Source: Sphingomonadaceae bacterium 3R27E2-A
GTDB lineage: Bacteria; Pseudomonadota; Alphaproteobacteria; Sphingomonadales; Sphingomonadaceae
Reading direction: 5' to 3'
NCBI GenBank assembly: GCA_005503165.1
Contig: SCNT01000024.1
Coordinates: 1-64,000 of the forward strand
Length of the DNA: 64,000 bases
In this document: positions 55,390 through 64,000 of the stretch, in pieces
Layout of the letters: the number at the start of each line of letters is the position of its first letter
Numbering within the stretch: position 1 is the first letter of the stretch
Program-made: the position numbers and the translations under genes
The notes under the pieces: generated by a model
The model's input: the letters and a program-made list of their open reading frames with translations, nothing else
The model's database searches: none
Told to the model about the DNA's origin: nothing

Positions 55390-56727
55390 ATGGCGAAGTG
55401 CGGGCTCTGGGCGGCGGCTTCGCTGGCGCTCTCCCTTAGCTCGACCGCGCCCGCGGCGGCGACCGACCTCGCCGCCGCCAACGCGCGGCTGGCGGCGCTG
55501 CTCGACAAAAATTATCCGGCGCTCGAGGCGATCTACAAGGACCTCCACGCCAACCCCGAGCTGGGCATGCAAGAGGTCCGCACCGCGGGCATCCTCGCGA
55601 AACAGTTGCGTGCGGCGGGCTTCACCGTGACCGAGAAGGTCGGCGGTACCGGCGTCGTCGCGATCCTCAGGAACGGCGAGGGGCCGACGATCCTCGTGCG
55701 CGCCGACATGGACGCGCTGCCGATGGAGGAAAAGACCGGGCTCGCCTGGGCGAGCAAGGCGCGCGCGACCTATGAGGGCCGCGACGTTCCCGTGATGCAC
55801 GCCTGCGGCCACGACACGCATGTCGCCTATCTGGTCGGGGTCGCGCAGGCGCTGGCGGCGATGCGCGACAGCTGGTCGGGCACCGTCATGCTGATCGGCC
55901 AGCCCGCCGAGGAGTCGCTCGAGGGCGCACGCGCGATGCTCGGCGACGGGCTGTTCACCCGCTTCCCCAAGCCCGACTTCGGCTTTGCCGCGCATGTCTC
56001 GAACCTGCCGTCGGGGGTCGTCGCGATCAAGGCGGGGGCGGGGTCGTCGGCATCGGACAGCTATTCGATCATTTTCCACGGGCGCGGCGGGCACGGCTCT
56101 ATGCCCGCGGCGACGATCGACCCGATCCCGATCGCCGCGCGCTTCGTCACCCACGCGCAGGTGGTGATCAGCCGTGAGAAGGACCCCGCCGCCTTCGGCG
56201 TACTGACGATCGGCGCGATCAACGCGGGCAGCGCCCCCAACATCATCCCCGACAGCGCCGAGGTGAAGGTCAATCTGCGCTCGCAGTCGCCCGAAGTGCG
56301 CAAATTGCTGCAGGACGGCACCGCGCGCGTCGCGAAATCGGCCGCGGCGATGGGCAATGCCCCCGAACCGACGATCCGCTATCTCGGCGGCACCGGGGTG
56401 CTGACCAACGACGAGACGATGGCCAAGGCCGCGGTCGACGCGCTGACCCCGGTGTTCGGCAAGGGGCTGGTCTTCGCGCCCGCGAGCGCGGCGCCGATGT
56501 CGGGAAGCGAGGATTATTCGGAGTTCGTCGACGCGGGCGTGCCGTCGCTGCTCTTCGGCATCGGCGGTTACGATCCCGCGGTGCTCGCCGCGCTGAAGGC
56601 GAAGGGCGAGCCAGCGCCGACCAACCATTCGCCCTTCTTCGCGCCGCAGGCCGGGCCGGCGATCCGCAATGCGGTCACCGCGATCACGCTGTCGATCATC
56701 GGCGGCGTCCGCCCCGCGGCGAAATAG
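55390..56727 (+). CDS. M20-family secreted amidohydrolase
   Basis: 445 residues with a signal peptide (LWAAASLALSLSSTAPAAA). Metal ligands: HACGHDTHVAYLVG, the Glu pair in GQPAEESLEGA and the Asp in ADMDALPMEE; the end has MSGSEDYSEF. It hydrolyses an N-acyl amino acid or a related amide in the periplasm. It lies 23 bases after lpd in the same direction. Confidence 0.9.
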   Translation: MAKCGLWAAASLALSLSSTAPAAATDLAAANARLAALLDKNYPALEAIYKDLHANPELGMQEVRTAGILAKQLRAAGFTVTEKVGGTGVVAILRNGEGPTILVRADMDALPMEEKTGLAWASKARATYEGRDVPVMHACGHDTHVAYLVGVAQALAAMRDSWSGTVMLIGQPAEESLEGARAMLGDGLFTRFPKPDFGFAAHVSNLPSGVVAIKAGAGSSASDSYSIIFHGRGGHGSMPAATIDPIPIAARFVTHAQVVISREKDPAAFGVLTIGAINAGSAPNIIPDSAEVKVNLRSQSPEVRKLLQDGTARVAKSAAAMGNAPEPTIRYLGGTGVLTNDETMAKAAVDALTPVFGKGLVFAPASAAPMSGSEDYSEFVDAGVPSLLFGIGGYDPAVLAALKAKGEPAPTNHSPFFAPQAGPAIRNAVTAITLSIIGGVRPAAK

Positions 56728-56736
56728 CGACTGCCG

Positions 56737-57363
56737 ATGCTCGGCCTCGACAATCTGCTGCTTGTCCGGCTGCTCGACCTCGTGGGGATCGGGGTGTTCG
56801 CCTTGTCGGGCGCGCTGATGGCGGTGCGGCTGCGCCAGACGCTGGTGACCGCGATGTTCTTCGCGCTGGTCACCGGGGTCGGCGGCGGCAGCGTGCGCGA
56901 CCTGCTCATCGGCGCGCCGGTCTTCTGGGTGCAGGATGGCGCGATCGCCGCGGTGTGCATCGCGATCGCGCTGGTCGTCTGGATCACGCCCGAGCGCTGG
57001 TGGCAGGGGCAACTCCTCGAATGGGCCGACGCCGTCGGGCTCGCCGCCTATGCCGTGTTCGGCACCGCCAAGGCACTCGCCTGGGGCGTGCCGCCGGTAC
57101 CCGCGCTGCTGATGGGGGTGATCACCGGGTGCGTCGGCGGGACGATCCGCGACATATTGGCGGGGGTGCCGTCGATCATCGTGCGGCCCGAAATCTACGT
57201 CACCGCGGCGGCGCTCGCGTCGGGACTCTATCTGCTGCTGCTGTGGGCCGGGGTGGGGACACCTATCGCGGCGGTCAGCGGTGCGGTCGCGGGTTTCGTC
57301 CTCCGCGGCGCGGCGATCCGCTGGTCGCTGGCACTGCCCGCCTATCGCGACGTCGCGCGCTGA
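56737..57363 (+). CDS. TRIC/UPF0126-type membrane protein (YicG-like)
   Basis: 208 residues with seven membrane helices in two repeated halves: GIGVFALSGALMAVRLRQTL and AVFGTAKALAWGVPPVPALL, with the GGG.VRDLL and GG.IRDIL repeats. The family forms trimeric potassium-type channels in some bacteria. It follows the amidohydrolase by nine bases. Confidence 0.88.
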   Translation: MLGLDNLLLVRLLDLVGIGVFALSGALMAVRLRQTLVTAMFFALVTGVGGGSVRDLLIGAPVFWVQDGAIAAVCIAIALVVWITPERWWQGQLLEWADAVGLAAYAVFGTAKALAWGVPPVPALLMGVITGCVGGTIRDILAGVPSIIVRPEIYVTAAALASGLYLLLLWAGVGTPIAAVSGAVAGFVLRGAAIRWSLALPAYRDVAR

Positions 57364-57456
57364 GCCGTCCCGCTGCGGGACGCCAGCATCTGCTCGGCGC
57401 ATACGCTGTCAGAAAGGATTAACCCTCGCACCCTAGCCCCGCCGCGAAAGGGGCGC

Positions 57457-57675
57457 GTGGAGGCCTTGGGCATCTTGCTGATCAGCTTTGGCGCGGGGGT
57501 CGCGCCGGCCGGTTGCACGGCTGCTTGCAACGCGTCCGGGGTCGCCGGGGCAATGCTGCTGGTCATGCCGCCGATGCTGATGCTCGCCATCTGGCGCGAC
57601 CGACTGTTTGCGGCGGCGCGCGCGATAGCGGGCCGCCTTGCGTCCGCACCGGATGCGGTGCCCGCGATCCCTTGA
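57457..57675 (+). CDS. Small hypothetical membrane protein
   Basis: A 72-residue frame from GTG: GILLISFGAGVAPAGCTAAC then AMLLVMPPMLMLAIW, giving two helices. No family and no clear ribosome site; it may be a real small protein or a chance frame in a GC-rich gap. Confidence 0.4.
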   Translation: MEALGILLISFGAGVAPAGCTAACNASGVAGAMLLVMPPMLMLAIWRDRLFAAARAIAGRLASAPDAVPAIP

Positions 57676-57722
57676 AAAATCCACGGACTTGCCAAATGCC
57701 GAAACTGTGGCAGGTTCGGCTT

Positions 57723-59048
57723 ATGAACAAGGATGTCAGCACGATCGCCCGCCGGGTCCGCGACCAGGCCGTCGCGCTGCCCGACCTCTTCGGGCGCTTC
57801 GACTTCGACCGCGCACCCGAACGCTGGGCGGCGGAGGCGGCGGACGTCACCGAGCTCGGCCGTGTGCGCGGGGTCGACCGCGCGGAGTATCTGGGCGACG
57901 ACGACCTCGTCGCGCGCATCCGCGAATATACGATGCTCGGCGACCGCACCGGCGACGCCTATGCCGCGCTGACGCCGAAGCTGGGCTTCCAGCGCACCGT
58001 CGCGATGCTGGTCGCGGCGTGCGACAAGGGTATCGACGGGGTCGAGGGCGCGCCGCCCGAACTCGCGGCGCTGATCGCCGAGATGGAGACCGTCCCCGAC
58101 TGGCTCGACATGAAGCTGGTCGAGGCGGGCGCCGCCTATGAGCGCAACGCCACCGCGAATCTCGCGCCTTTCCTGATCCGCGGGGCATTCATCGCGACCT
58201 TCCTCAACAAATATTCGGCGCTGCCGATGGCGCTGACCGGCACGCTGGGCCATGCGACCGCGGCGCGGCGGGTGAAGGAAACCGCGACCTTCTTCGCCAC
58301 CACCGCCCTGCCGGGCGCGCTCGAGCGCTTCGGGCCGGGGTTCAGGGCGGCAGCGATGGTGCGGCTGATGCATTCGATGGTGCGCGTCAACGTCCTCTCG
58401 CGCCCCGGCCTATGGGACGTCGAGACATATGGCATGCCGATCCCGCAGCTCGACCAGATGCCCGCGGGGCTGATCCCCGTTTATTTCCTGTCGCAGGAAG
58501 TGCTGTCGAAGGGGCGGACAAGCTTCACCCGCGAGGAACGGGGGCGCGTCGAGCTTGCGCGCTATCGCTGCTACCTGCTCGGCCTGCCCGAGGACCTGCT
58601 CGCCGACACACCGCAGGAGATCGTCCGCATCTGGCGCACGCGCAGCGCGACTTTGCGCTACGAATATGACGACGCGATCTGCGGCGGGTTGCTGCGCGCG
58701 ACGATGGAGGCGGAGCTGTCGAAGGACGTCTCGCCGCGCGGGCGGCTGACGCGGCGGCTCGAACGCTCGGCGAGCCGGGTGTTTTTCGTGAAGGCTTTCC
58801 TGAACGGCGACGAGGAGCGCGCGGCGAGCGTCGGGGTGCCCGTCGGCAAGCGCGACCATCTGATCTATGGCGCGACGATGCTCGGGGTCGCGGGCAAGAT
58901 GGCGGCCTATCGTGCGGCATCGCGCCTGCCCGGGGTGCGCCGCCTCGCCGACCGCGACCTCATCCGCCGCATCGAGCGCCAGCTCGCGGGCTATGGCCAT
59001 GCCGAGTTCCGCTCCGACGCGTCCGAATATCGCCCGGCGACGGCTTGA
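57723..59048 (+). CDS. MpaB-family oxygenase (DUF2236)
   Basis: The 441-residue product fits the oxygenase-MpaB/latex-clearing-like group, with TGDAYAALTPKLGFQRTVAM, GTLGHATAARRVKETATFFA and MVRLMHSMVRVNVL holding the likely heme His. Family members bind heme b and cleave or oxidise hydrocarbon chains. No signal peptide is visible. The assignment rests on these patterns. Confidence 0.75.
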   Translation: MNKDVSTIARRVRDQAVALPDLFGRFDFDRAPERWAAEAADVTELGRVRGVDRAEYLGDDDLVARIREYTMLGDRTGDAYAALTPKLGFQRTVAMLVAACDKGIDGVEGAPPELAALIAEMETVPDWLDMKLVEAGAAYERNATANLAPFLIRGAFIATFLNKYSALPMALTGTLGHATAARRVKETATFFATTALPGALERFGPGFRAAAMVRLMHSMVRVNVLSRPGLWDVETYGMPIPQLDQMPAGLIPVYFLSQEVLSKGRTSFTREERGRVELARYRCYLLGLPEDLLADTPQEIVRIWRTRSATLRYEYDDAICGGLLRATMEAELSKDVSPRGRLTRRLERSASRVFFVKAFLNGDEERAASVGVPVGKRDHLIYGATMLGVAGKMAAYRAASRLPGVRRLADRDLIRRIERQLAGYGHAEFRSDASEYRPATA

Positions 59049-59102
59049 CCGCTTGGCGCAGCGCGGCACAGTGACATGCGAACGACAAGGACAGGCGCAG
59101 AC

Positions 59103-60005
59103 ATGACGATCGGCGAAGCACAGGTGAACGGGATCAAGGTCACCTTTGAGGACAAGGGGCCGAAGGACGCGCCCGCGATCCTGCTGGTGATGGGGCTGGG
59201 CGGGCAACTGACTTTATGGCCCGACGAGTTTGTCGATGCCCTCGTGGCGCACGGTTTTCGTAGCATCCGCTACGACAATCGCGACGTCGGGCTGTCGACG
59301 CGCTTCGAAAGCGCGGGCGTCCCCAATCTCAAATGGATGTTCGTGAAGGCGGCGCTGCGGCTGCCGGTGCGGCCGGCCTATACGCTCGCCGACATGGCCG
59401 CCGACGGCGTCGGCCTGCTCGACCATCTTGGGATCGCCAAGGCGCATGTCGTCGGCGCGTCGATGGGGGGCATGATCTCGCAGCATATCGCGGCGCGCCA
59501 TCCCGAGCGGGTGCTGTCGCTGACCTCGATCATGTCGACCACCGGCAATCCGCGCCTGCCGCGCGCCAACAGGGAGGCGATGGCGGTGCTCGCGAACCGC
59601 CCGATGAGCGGCGATCCCGAGGCGATGATCGCCTATTCGGTGCGCGCCGCGCGGGTGATCGGCAGCCCCGCCTATCCCGCGGCCGAGGAGCGGTTGCAGC
59701 GCCGCGTGCGCCACGACTTCGAACGCGGCTGGTATCCGCAGGGCGTCGCGCGCCAGATGGCGGCGATCGTCGCGGATGGCGACCGGCGTGCTATGCTGGC
59801 GACGATCCAGGCGCCGACGCTGGTGATCCATGGCGAGGCCGATCCGCTCGTCCCGCTCGCGGGGGGCAAGGACACCGCGGCGAACATCCCCGGCGCGCGG
59901 CTGATGACGATCCCCGGCATGGGGCACGACCTGCCGCTGGCGCTGGTCGACACGCTGGCGGATGCCGTGGCGGGGCATGCGCGGGAGCTGGCGGCCGCCG
60001 CGTAG
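59103..60005 (+). CDS. Alpha/beta hydrolase
   Basis: 300 residues: oxyanion LVMGLGGQLTLWPDEF, nucleophile elbow VVGASMGGMISQHIA, Asp in GEADPLVPLAG and His in GMGHDLPLALV. It is close to AB-hydrolase-1 esterases or haloperoxidase-like proteins. ATG 59103 is preferred over one at 59076. It converges on sppA. Confidence 0.86.
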   Translation: MTIGEAQVNGIKVTFEDKGPKDAPAILLVMGLGGQLTLWPDEFVDALVAHGFRSIRYDNRDVGLSTRFESAGVPNLKWMFVKAALRLPVRPAYTLADMAADGVGLLDHLGIAKAHVVGASMGGMISQHIAARHPERVLSLTSIMSTTGNPRLPRANREAMAVLANRPMSGDPEAMIAYSVRAARVIGSPAYPAAEERLQRRVRHDFERGWYPQGVARQMAAIVADGDRRAMLATIQAPTLVIHGEADPLVPLAGGKDTAANIPGARLMTIPGMGHDLPLALVDTLADAVAGHARELAAAA

Positions 60006-60017
60006 CGGCCGTCCCCG

Positions 60018-62006
60018 TCAGCGCAGCAACAACGCCAGCGTCGCGAGGAAGCCTTTCGCCTCGGCCTTGCCCGGCCGCGGGACGGCGGGGAGATAGGCGC
60101 GGCAGTCGAGGCAGCTCGCCTGCACCGATCCCGCCTCGGTGAGCAGCGCGAGGTCCTGGATCACCCGGCGCTCGACCAGCTGGCGGTTCATCGCCGCGAT
60201 GCCGAACCAGCCGCGCGGGAGCGCCGCACTTTCCTCGGGCTGCTCGGCGCCGGTCCATTTCGCGAGCATCTTCGAAAATTCGCTCGGCTCATTCTCGAAA
60301 TATTTGGCGTGGACCTCGCCGTCGACCCTGGCGAGCTTCGCCGCGGCGGCGATCGCATCGGGCAGGCCGCCGAACTGGTCGACGAGCCCGATCTGGCGCG
60401 CGGTGCCGCCGGCCCAGACGCGGCCCTCTGCGATCTCCTCGACCTTGGCGAGCGGTTGCTTGCGGCTCTTGGCGACGAGGCCGGTGAAGCGCGCGTAGAT
60501 GTCCTCGACGCTCGCCTGCGCCAGCGCATTGAACTCCGCATTGACCCCGCCGAGGATGTCGGGCTGGCCCGACAGCGGCGTGGTCGCGATGCCGTCGGTG
60601 GTCACCCCGACCTTGGCGAGCGTCTGTTCGAAGCTGGGCAGGATGCCGAAGACGCCGATCGAGCCGGTGATCGTATCGGGCTCGGCAAAGATGCGGTCGG
60701 CGGGGGTCGAGATCCAGTAACCGCCCGACGCCGCGACATTGGCCATCGAGACGACGACGGGCAGTTTCTTCGCCTTGGCGGCGAGCAGGGCCTGGCGGAT
60801 CTGTTCGGAGGCGAGCACCGAGCCGCCGGGCGAATCGACGCGCAGCACGATCGCCTTGATGCTGTCGTCGGCCGCGGCGTCGAGGATATGCTGCGCGACG
60901 GTCTCGCCGCCCGCGACGCCGTTCGGCGCCTCGCCGTCGACGATCTCGCCGACAACGGGCACGACCGCGATCGCGCTGCCCGGCTGCTTCGGCGGGTTGG
61001 CGGCGACCCAGTTTTCCAGGGGAATGGCGTTATAATTCCACGGCTGGCTGTCGTCGTAGGTGCCGCTGATTTCGGCGACGCGGCTCGCGAACGCCATGCG
61101 GCTGCCGAGCTTGTCGACCAGCCCGGCGTCGAGCGAGGCCTTGCCGAGGTCGTTGCCCGCGGCGCGCACCGCGGCGCCCGTGTCGGCGATGAAGGGATCG
61201 ATCTTCGCCGTGGGCCGGGCCTTCTTCACATCGGCGAGCCATTGCTCCCACAACGCGCCGGCATAGGCGAGGTTGGCGGCCTCGGCCTCGGGCGACTGGT
61301 CGGCGCGCAGATAGGGTTCGACCGCGCTCTTGAAGGTGCCGACGCGGTAGATGTTCGCGGTGACGCCGAGGCGGTCCATCAGCCCCTTGTAATAGAGGCG
61401 CGAGCCGCCGGGCCCGGCGATGGCGACGCCGCCGATCGGGTCGGCCCAGACCTCGCTCGCGTGCGAGGCGATCTGATAGCTGTCGGTGGTGTAGGCGGTG
61501 GCGAAGGCGAGCACCGGCTTTTTCTTCGCGCGCACCTTGTCGATCGCGTCGCCGATCTCGGCGAGCGACACCTGCCCGCCGCCGAGGAAGCGGTCGAGAT
61601 CGAGCACGACCGAGGTCACCCGGCTGTCGTCGGCGGCGCTTTCGAGCGCGTGGACGACATCGCGGACCCGGACTTCCTTCAAATTATTGCCGCCCGACAG
61701 CGCGGCGAAGGGGTCGATCTCGGCGGGCTGCTCGCTGACAATGCCGTCGAGCTCGATCAAGAGCGCGCCCTCGCTGACCGGAAGCCCGGCGTTGGGGCGC
61801 CCCGCGAGCAGGCCGAAGAGCGTGACGAAGAAGAGCAGCAGGAAAATGAGCGCCAGCCCGTCCTTGATCGCGACGAGCAGGTTCCAGACCTTGCGCGGAA
61901 AGCTGGTCGTGCTCTTCGGCTTGTCGTCGCCGGGCAGCGGGCGGCGCACGGGGATCGCCCAGGGGCCGGCGGGATCGTTGGGGTTGTTCGCGGTGGTGTC
62001 GGTCAT
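60018..62006 (-). CDS. sppA: Signal peptide peptidase SppA, 67-kDa type
   Basis: 662 residues. A transmembrane segment (LALIFLLLFFVTLFGLLAG) is followed by two repeated protease domains; the Lys is in YRVGTFKSAVEPYL and the Ser in SMANVAASGGYWIST. It cuts leftover signal peptides in the membrane. After the standard end there are about 30 extra residues with a Cys-x-x-Cys (SCLDCRAYLP), an unusual tail. Confidence 0.92.
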   Translation of the reverse strand: MTDTTANNPNDPAGPWAIPVRRPLPGDDKPKSTTSFPRKVWNLLVAIKDGLALIFLLLFFVTLFGLLAGRPNAGLPVSEGALLIELDGIVSEQPAEIDPFAALSGGNNLKEVRVRDVVHALESAADDSRVTSVVLDLDRFLGGGQVSLAEIGDAIDKVRAKKKPVLAFATAYTTDSYQIASHASEVWADPIGGVAIAGPGGSRLYYKGLMDRLGVTANIYRVGTFKSAVEPYLRADQSPEAEAANLAYAGALWEQWLADVKKARPTAKIDPFIADTGAAVRAAGNDLGKASLDAGLVDKLGSRMAFASRVAEISGTYDDSQPWNYNAIPLENWVAANPPKQPGSAIAVVPVVGEIVDGEAPNGVAGGETVAQHILDAAADDSIKAIVLRVDSPGGSVLASEQIRQALLAAKAKKLPVVVSMANVAASGGYWISTPADRIFAEPDTITGSIGVFGILPSFEQTLAKVGVTTDGIATTPLSGQPDILGGVNAEFNALAQASVEDIYARFTGLVAKSRKQPLAKVEEIAEGRVWAGGTARQIGLVDQFGGLPDAIAAAAKLARVDGEVHAKYFENEPSEFSKMLAKWTGAEQPEESAALPRGWFGIAAMNRQLVERRVIQDLALLTEAGSVQASCLDCRAYLPAVPRPGKAEAKGFLATLALLLR

Positions 62007-62087
62007 GCCCGCAAACCTAGGGATGCGGCCCGGCGTTGGCAATGCACGCTTCGACGGGCGGGGGGCGGGGAGGGGGCGAACAACTTG

Positions 62088-62113
62088 ATCCTCCCTGCCG
62101 CGAAGCGGTGGGG
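62088..62113. repeat. Truncated family B end (repeat remnant)
   Basis: ATCCTCCCTGCCGCGAAGCG followed by GTGGGG matches the left end of the family B elements, then stops. No right arm is present. Confidence 0.6.
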
Positions 62114-62124
62114 ATGATTATTCG

Positions 62125-63045
62125 TCACAGCCACCCCTCTTTCCGATACCAGCGCACCGTCTCGGCGAGCGTCTCGCCGGTGTCGCGCGCGGGCCGCCAC
62201 AGCGCGGGCGGCGGGCAGGCGCCGGTCGCGGCGACCCAGTCGGGGTGCGCGATATAGCGCGCGCGGTCGGGGGTCAGCTTGGCGCGGCTGCGGCGCACCA
62301 TCTTGTCGAGGCGCCCGCCGGCCCTGAGCACCGCGGCGGGCACCGACAAGGTCGAGACATGGCTGCGTCCGACGGCGCGGCCGATCATGCGCGCGAAGCT
62401 GCGGTGCGACCAGCCGCCGGGCTTGCCGTCGTCGGGTTCGTAGATCTGGCCGATGCTGACGTCGCGGTCGGGGGCGAGCGCGACGAGCAGCCGTGCGAGC
62501 TCGTCGACGTAAATCGCCGACATGCGTCCCGCGGGTGGCAGCAATGCGATGCCGCGCCGCGCCATGCGGAACAGGTCGAGCATCTCGGTATCGCCGGGGC
62601 CGAACACCGCGGGCGGGCGCACGATCGTCCAGTCGAGCCCGCTCGCCTTGACGATCGTCTCGGCGCGCGCCTTCGACCAGCTGTAGTTCGAAATGCCGGG
62701 CTCGCGCGCGGCGAGCGACGAGACATGGACGAAGCGCGCGATCCCCGCGCCGCGCGCGGCGTCGACGACGTTGCTCGTCGCGGTGGCGTTGCCCGCCTCG
62801 AACGCCGCGCGCGTCGGCACGTTCACGACGCCGGCGATGTGCATCACCGCGTCGCTGCCCGCCGCCATCTCGGCGAGGCTCTCCGGCCGGTCGAGCGCGC
62901 CCATGATCCAGGTGACGCCCGCGCGTTCCGCCTGCGGGCGGCGGGTGAGGGCGCGGACGCGCCAGCCCGCCTCGACCGCATGGCGCAGCGTCGCGCCGCC
63001 GACGAAGCCGGTTGCGCCGGTCATCGCCAGCGTGGGGGTGGTCAC
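62125..63045 (-). CDS. NAD-dependent epimerase/dehydratase-family protein
   Basis: 306 residues with the atypical SDR start TLAMTGATGFVGGATLRHAV, MHIAGVVNVPTRAAFEAG and the catalytic-like NYSWSKARAETIVKAS region (Tyr-x-x-x-Lys changed to Ser-Tyr-Ser-Trp-Ser-Lys). It resembles NDUFA9-type or nucleotide-sugar-independent SDRs. It overlaps proB by ATGA, a pair common in sphingomonads. Confidence 0.82.
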   Translation of the reverse strand: MTTPTLAMTGATGFVGGATLRHAVEAGWRVRALTRRPQAERAGVTWIMGALDRPESLAEMAAGSDAVMHIAGVVNVPTRAAFEAGNATATSNVVDAARGAGIARFVHVSSLAAREPGISNYSWSKARAETIVKASGLDWTIVRPPAVFGPGDTEMLDLFRMARRGIALLPPAGRMSAIYVDELARLLVALAPDRDVSIGQIYEPDDGKPGGWSHRSFARMIGRAVGRSHVSTLSVPAAVLRAGGRLDKMVRRSRAKLTPDRARYIAHPDWVAATGACPPPALWRPARDTGETLAETVRWYRKEGWL

Positions 63046-64000
63046 AGCAGCACCATATGGTCGCGGTGGACCATCGCGGCGCGCGGGGCGTAGCCGAGCG
63101 CCGCCTCCTGCGCGTCGCGGCCGAGGCCGAGGATCGCGGCCGCGTCGGCATCGGGATATTCGGAGAGGCCGCGCGCCACGACGCGGCCGTCGGGTCCGGC
63201 GATGTCGAGAATGTCGCCGCGCGCGAAGTGGCCCGATGCGGCGGTGACGCCCGCGGCGAGCAGGCTCGCGCCGCCGCTGAGCGCTTTCGCGGCGCCGGCG
63301 TCGATGGTCAGCCGCCCCTTGGCGGTCAGCCCGCCCGCGAGCCAGGCCTTGCGCGCGCTCGCGCCGCGTTCGGCGACGAACAGGCTGTGGCGCGCTTCGG
63401 TCGACAGCGGATGGTCGATATGGCCCGATACGATCGCGAGATGCGCGCCCGCGGCATTGGCGATGCGCGCCGCGGCGATCTTCGACACCATGCCGCCCGA
63501 TCCCATGCCCGAGGCCGAGCCGGTATCGGCCATCGCCTCGATGGCGGCGTCGATGCGCTCGATTCGCGCGATATGCTGCGCGCCGGGCTGCGCCGGGTTG
63601 CGGTCGTAGAGGCCGTCGATGTCGCTGAGCAGGATCACGCCGCCCGCCGCCGCGGCCTGTGCGACGCGCGCTGCGAGCCGGTCGTTGTCGCCGAAGCGGA
63701 TTTCCTCGGTCGCGACGCTGTCATTCTCGTTGATGATCGGCACGACGCCGAGGCTGAGCAGCCGGTCGAGCGTCGCCGCGGCGTTGAGATAGCGGCGGCG
63801 ATGCTCGAGATCGTCGAGCGTCACCAGCATCTGCGCCGCGGTCAGCCCTTCGGCGCCGAGCACCTCGGCCCAGACCTGGCTCAGCGCGATCTGCCCGGTC
63901 GCCGCGGCCGCCTGCGCATCTTCGAGGGTCGCGCGGCCGCCCTTCGCGAGGCCCAGCCGCCGCGCGCCGAGCGCGATCGCGCCCGACGAGACCACCGCGA
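63042..64000 (-). CDS. proB: Glutamate 5-kinase, partial (5' end outside window)
   Basis: The C-terminal ~319 residues: VSSGAIALGARRLGLAKG and INENDSVATEEIRFGDNDRL of the amino acid kinase domain, GSGGMVSKIAAARIANAAG, then a PUA domain (HFARGDILDIAGPDGRVVAR). It performs the first step of proline synthesis. The start lies beyond the window edge. Confidence 0.95.
   Translation of the reverse strand, partial: AVVSSGAIALGARRLGLAKGGRATLEDAQAAAATGQIALSQVWAEVLGAEGLTAAQMLVTLDDLEHRRRYLNAAATLDRLLSLGVVPIINENDSVATEEIRFGDNDRLAARVAQAAAAGGVILLSDIDGLYDRNPAQPGAQHIARIERIDAAIEAMADTGSASGMGSGGMVSKIAAARIANAAGAHLAIVSGHIDHPLSTEARHSLFVAERGASARKAWLAGGLTAKGRLTIDAGAAKALSGGASLLAAGVTAASGHFARGDILDIAGPDGRVVARGLSEYPDADAAAILGLGRDAQEAALGYAPRAAMVHRDHMVLL

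Noticed and set aside
55282..57402. 706-codon minus-strand open frame over the amidohydrolase and TRIC genes
   Set aside because: Antisense to clearly conserved genes and without any recognisable motif.
60309..62117. 602-codon plus-strand open frame opposite sppA
   Set aside because: Antisense shadow with repeated Gly-Asp-Asp-Arg composition; SppA motifs on the other strand are complete.

Overview
The window is GC-rich, densely coded alphaproteobacterial chromosome. The gene set points to Sphingomonadales, most likely a Sphingopyxis- or Sphingomonas-like organism. It includes exosortase-A-associated surface genes, an intracellular PHA depolymerase, a poxvirus-type topoisomerase IB, a heme A synthase, an mdh/sucD/sucA/sucB/lpd TCA cluster and a proB-epimerase pair. 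Species-level assignment is inference. I see no rRNA, tRNA, transposase, integrase or CRISPR array. The region reads as core chromosome with scattered accessory genes and many intergenic palindromic repeats.

Layout. 1-3.7 kb: end of an OmpA-family gene with two terminators, an ExbD-like gene, a DUF1993 gene and an ABC exporter. 3.7-7.2 kb: YjhX-family gene, PHA depolymerase, a flavin/PNPOx-like protein, and a SoxR regulator divergent from a VOC-fold gene with a MerR-type promoter between them. 7.2-10.8 kb: acyl-CoA metabolism genes (MaoC hydratase, thiolase, carboxymuconolactone decarboxylase-like, monooxygenase). 10.9-16.9 kb: MscS channel, topoisomerase IB and exosortase-A-associated ligase and glycosyltransferase. 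16.9-18.2 kb: an S24/HTH regulator facing a two-gene mini-operon across twin operators. 18.4-24.3 kb: lipoprotein, soluble chemoreceptor, aquaporin, galU and a yfiR-yfiN-yfiB c-di-GMP module. 24.3-29.2 kb: msrA, M48-like peptidase, heme A synthase, rplM-rpsI. 29.2-39.5 kb: lipid and envelope genes (fatty acid hydroxylase, kinase-like protein, diacylglycerol-kinase-like protein, nucleotidyltransferase, isoprenylcysteine-methyltransferase-like protein, flippase). 39.8-44.2 kb: sdhB, MBL hydrolase, thioesterase, zapE, deacetylase. 44.3-46.5 kb: PAP2 protein and an unusual DUF4157 fusion protein. 46.7-55.4 kb: TCA cluster. 55.4-64 kb: amidohydrolase, TRIC-like channel, MpaB-like oxygenase, hydrolase, SppA, epimerase and partial proB.

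How the genes work together. Mdh, SucD, SucA, SucB, Lpd and SdhB supply much of the TCA cycle, but sucC and sdhCDA are not in this window. The acyl-CoA genes and PHA depolymerase feed acetyl-CoA into that cycle. Several small units link by 4-base stop/start overlaps and are probably translationally coupled.

The most unusual items are: a 510-residue protein joining a DUF4157 module to a papain-like His/Cys domain and a beta-rich tail; an S24 regulator with two TAGGA-N4-TCCTA operators; and several families of intergenic palindromic elements, two of which recur within the window.
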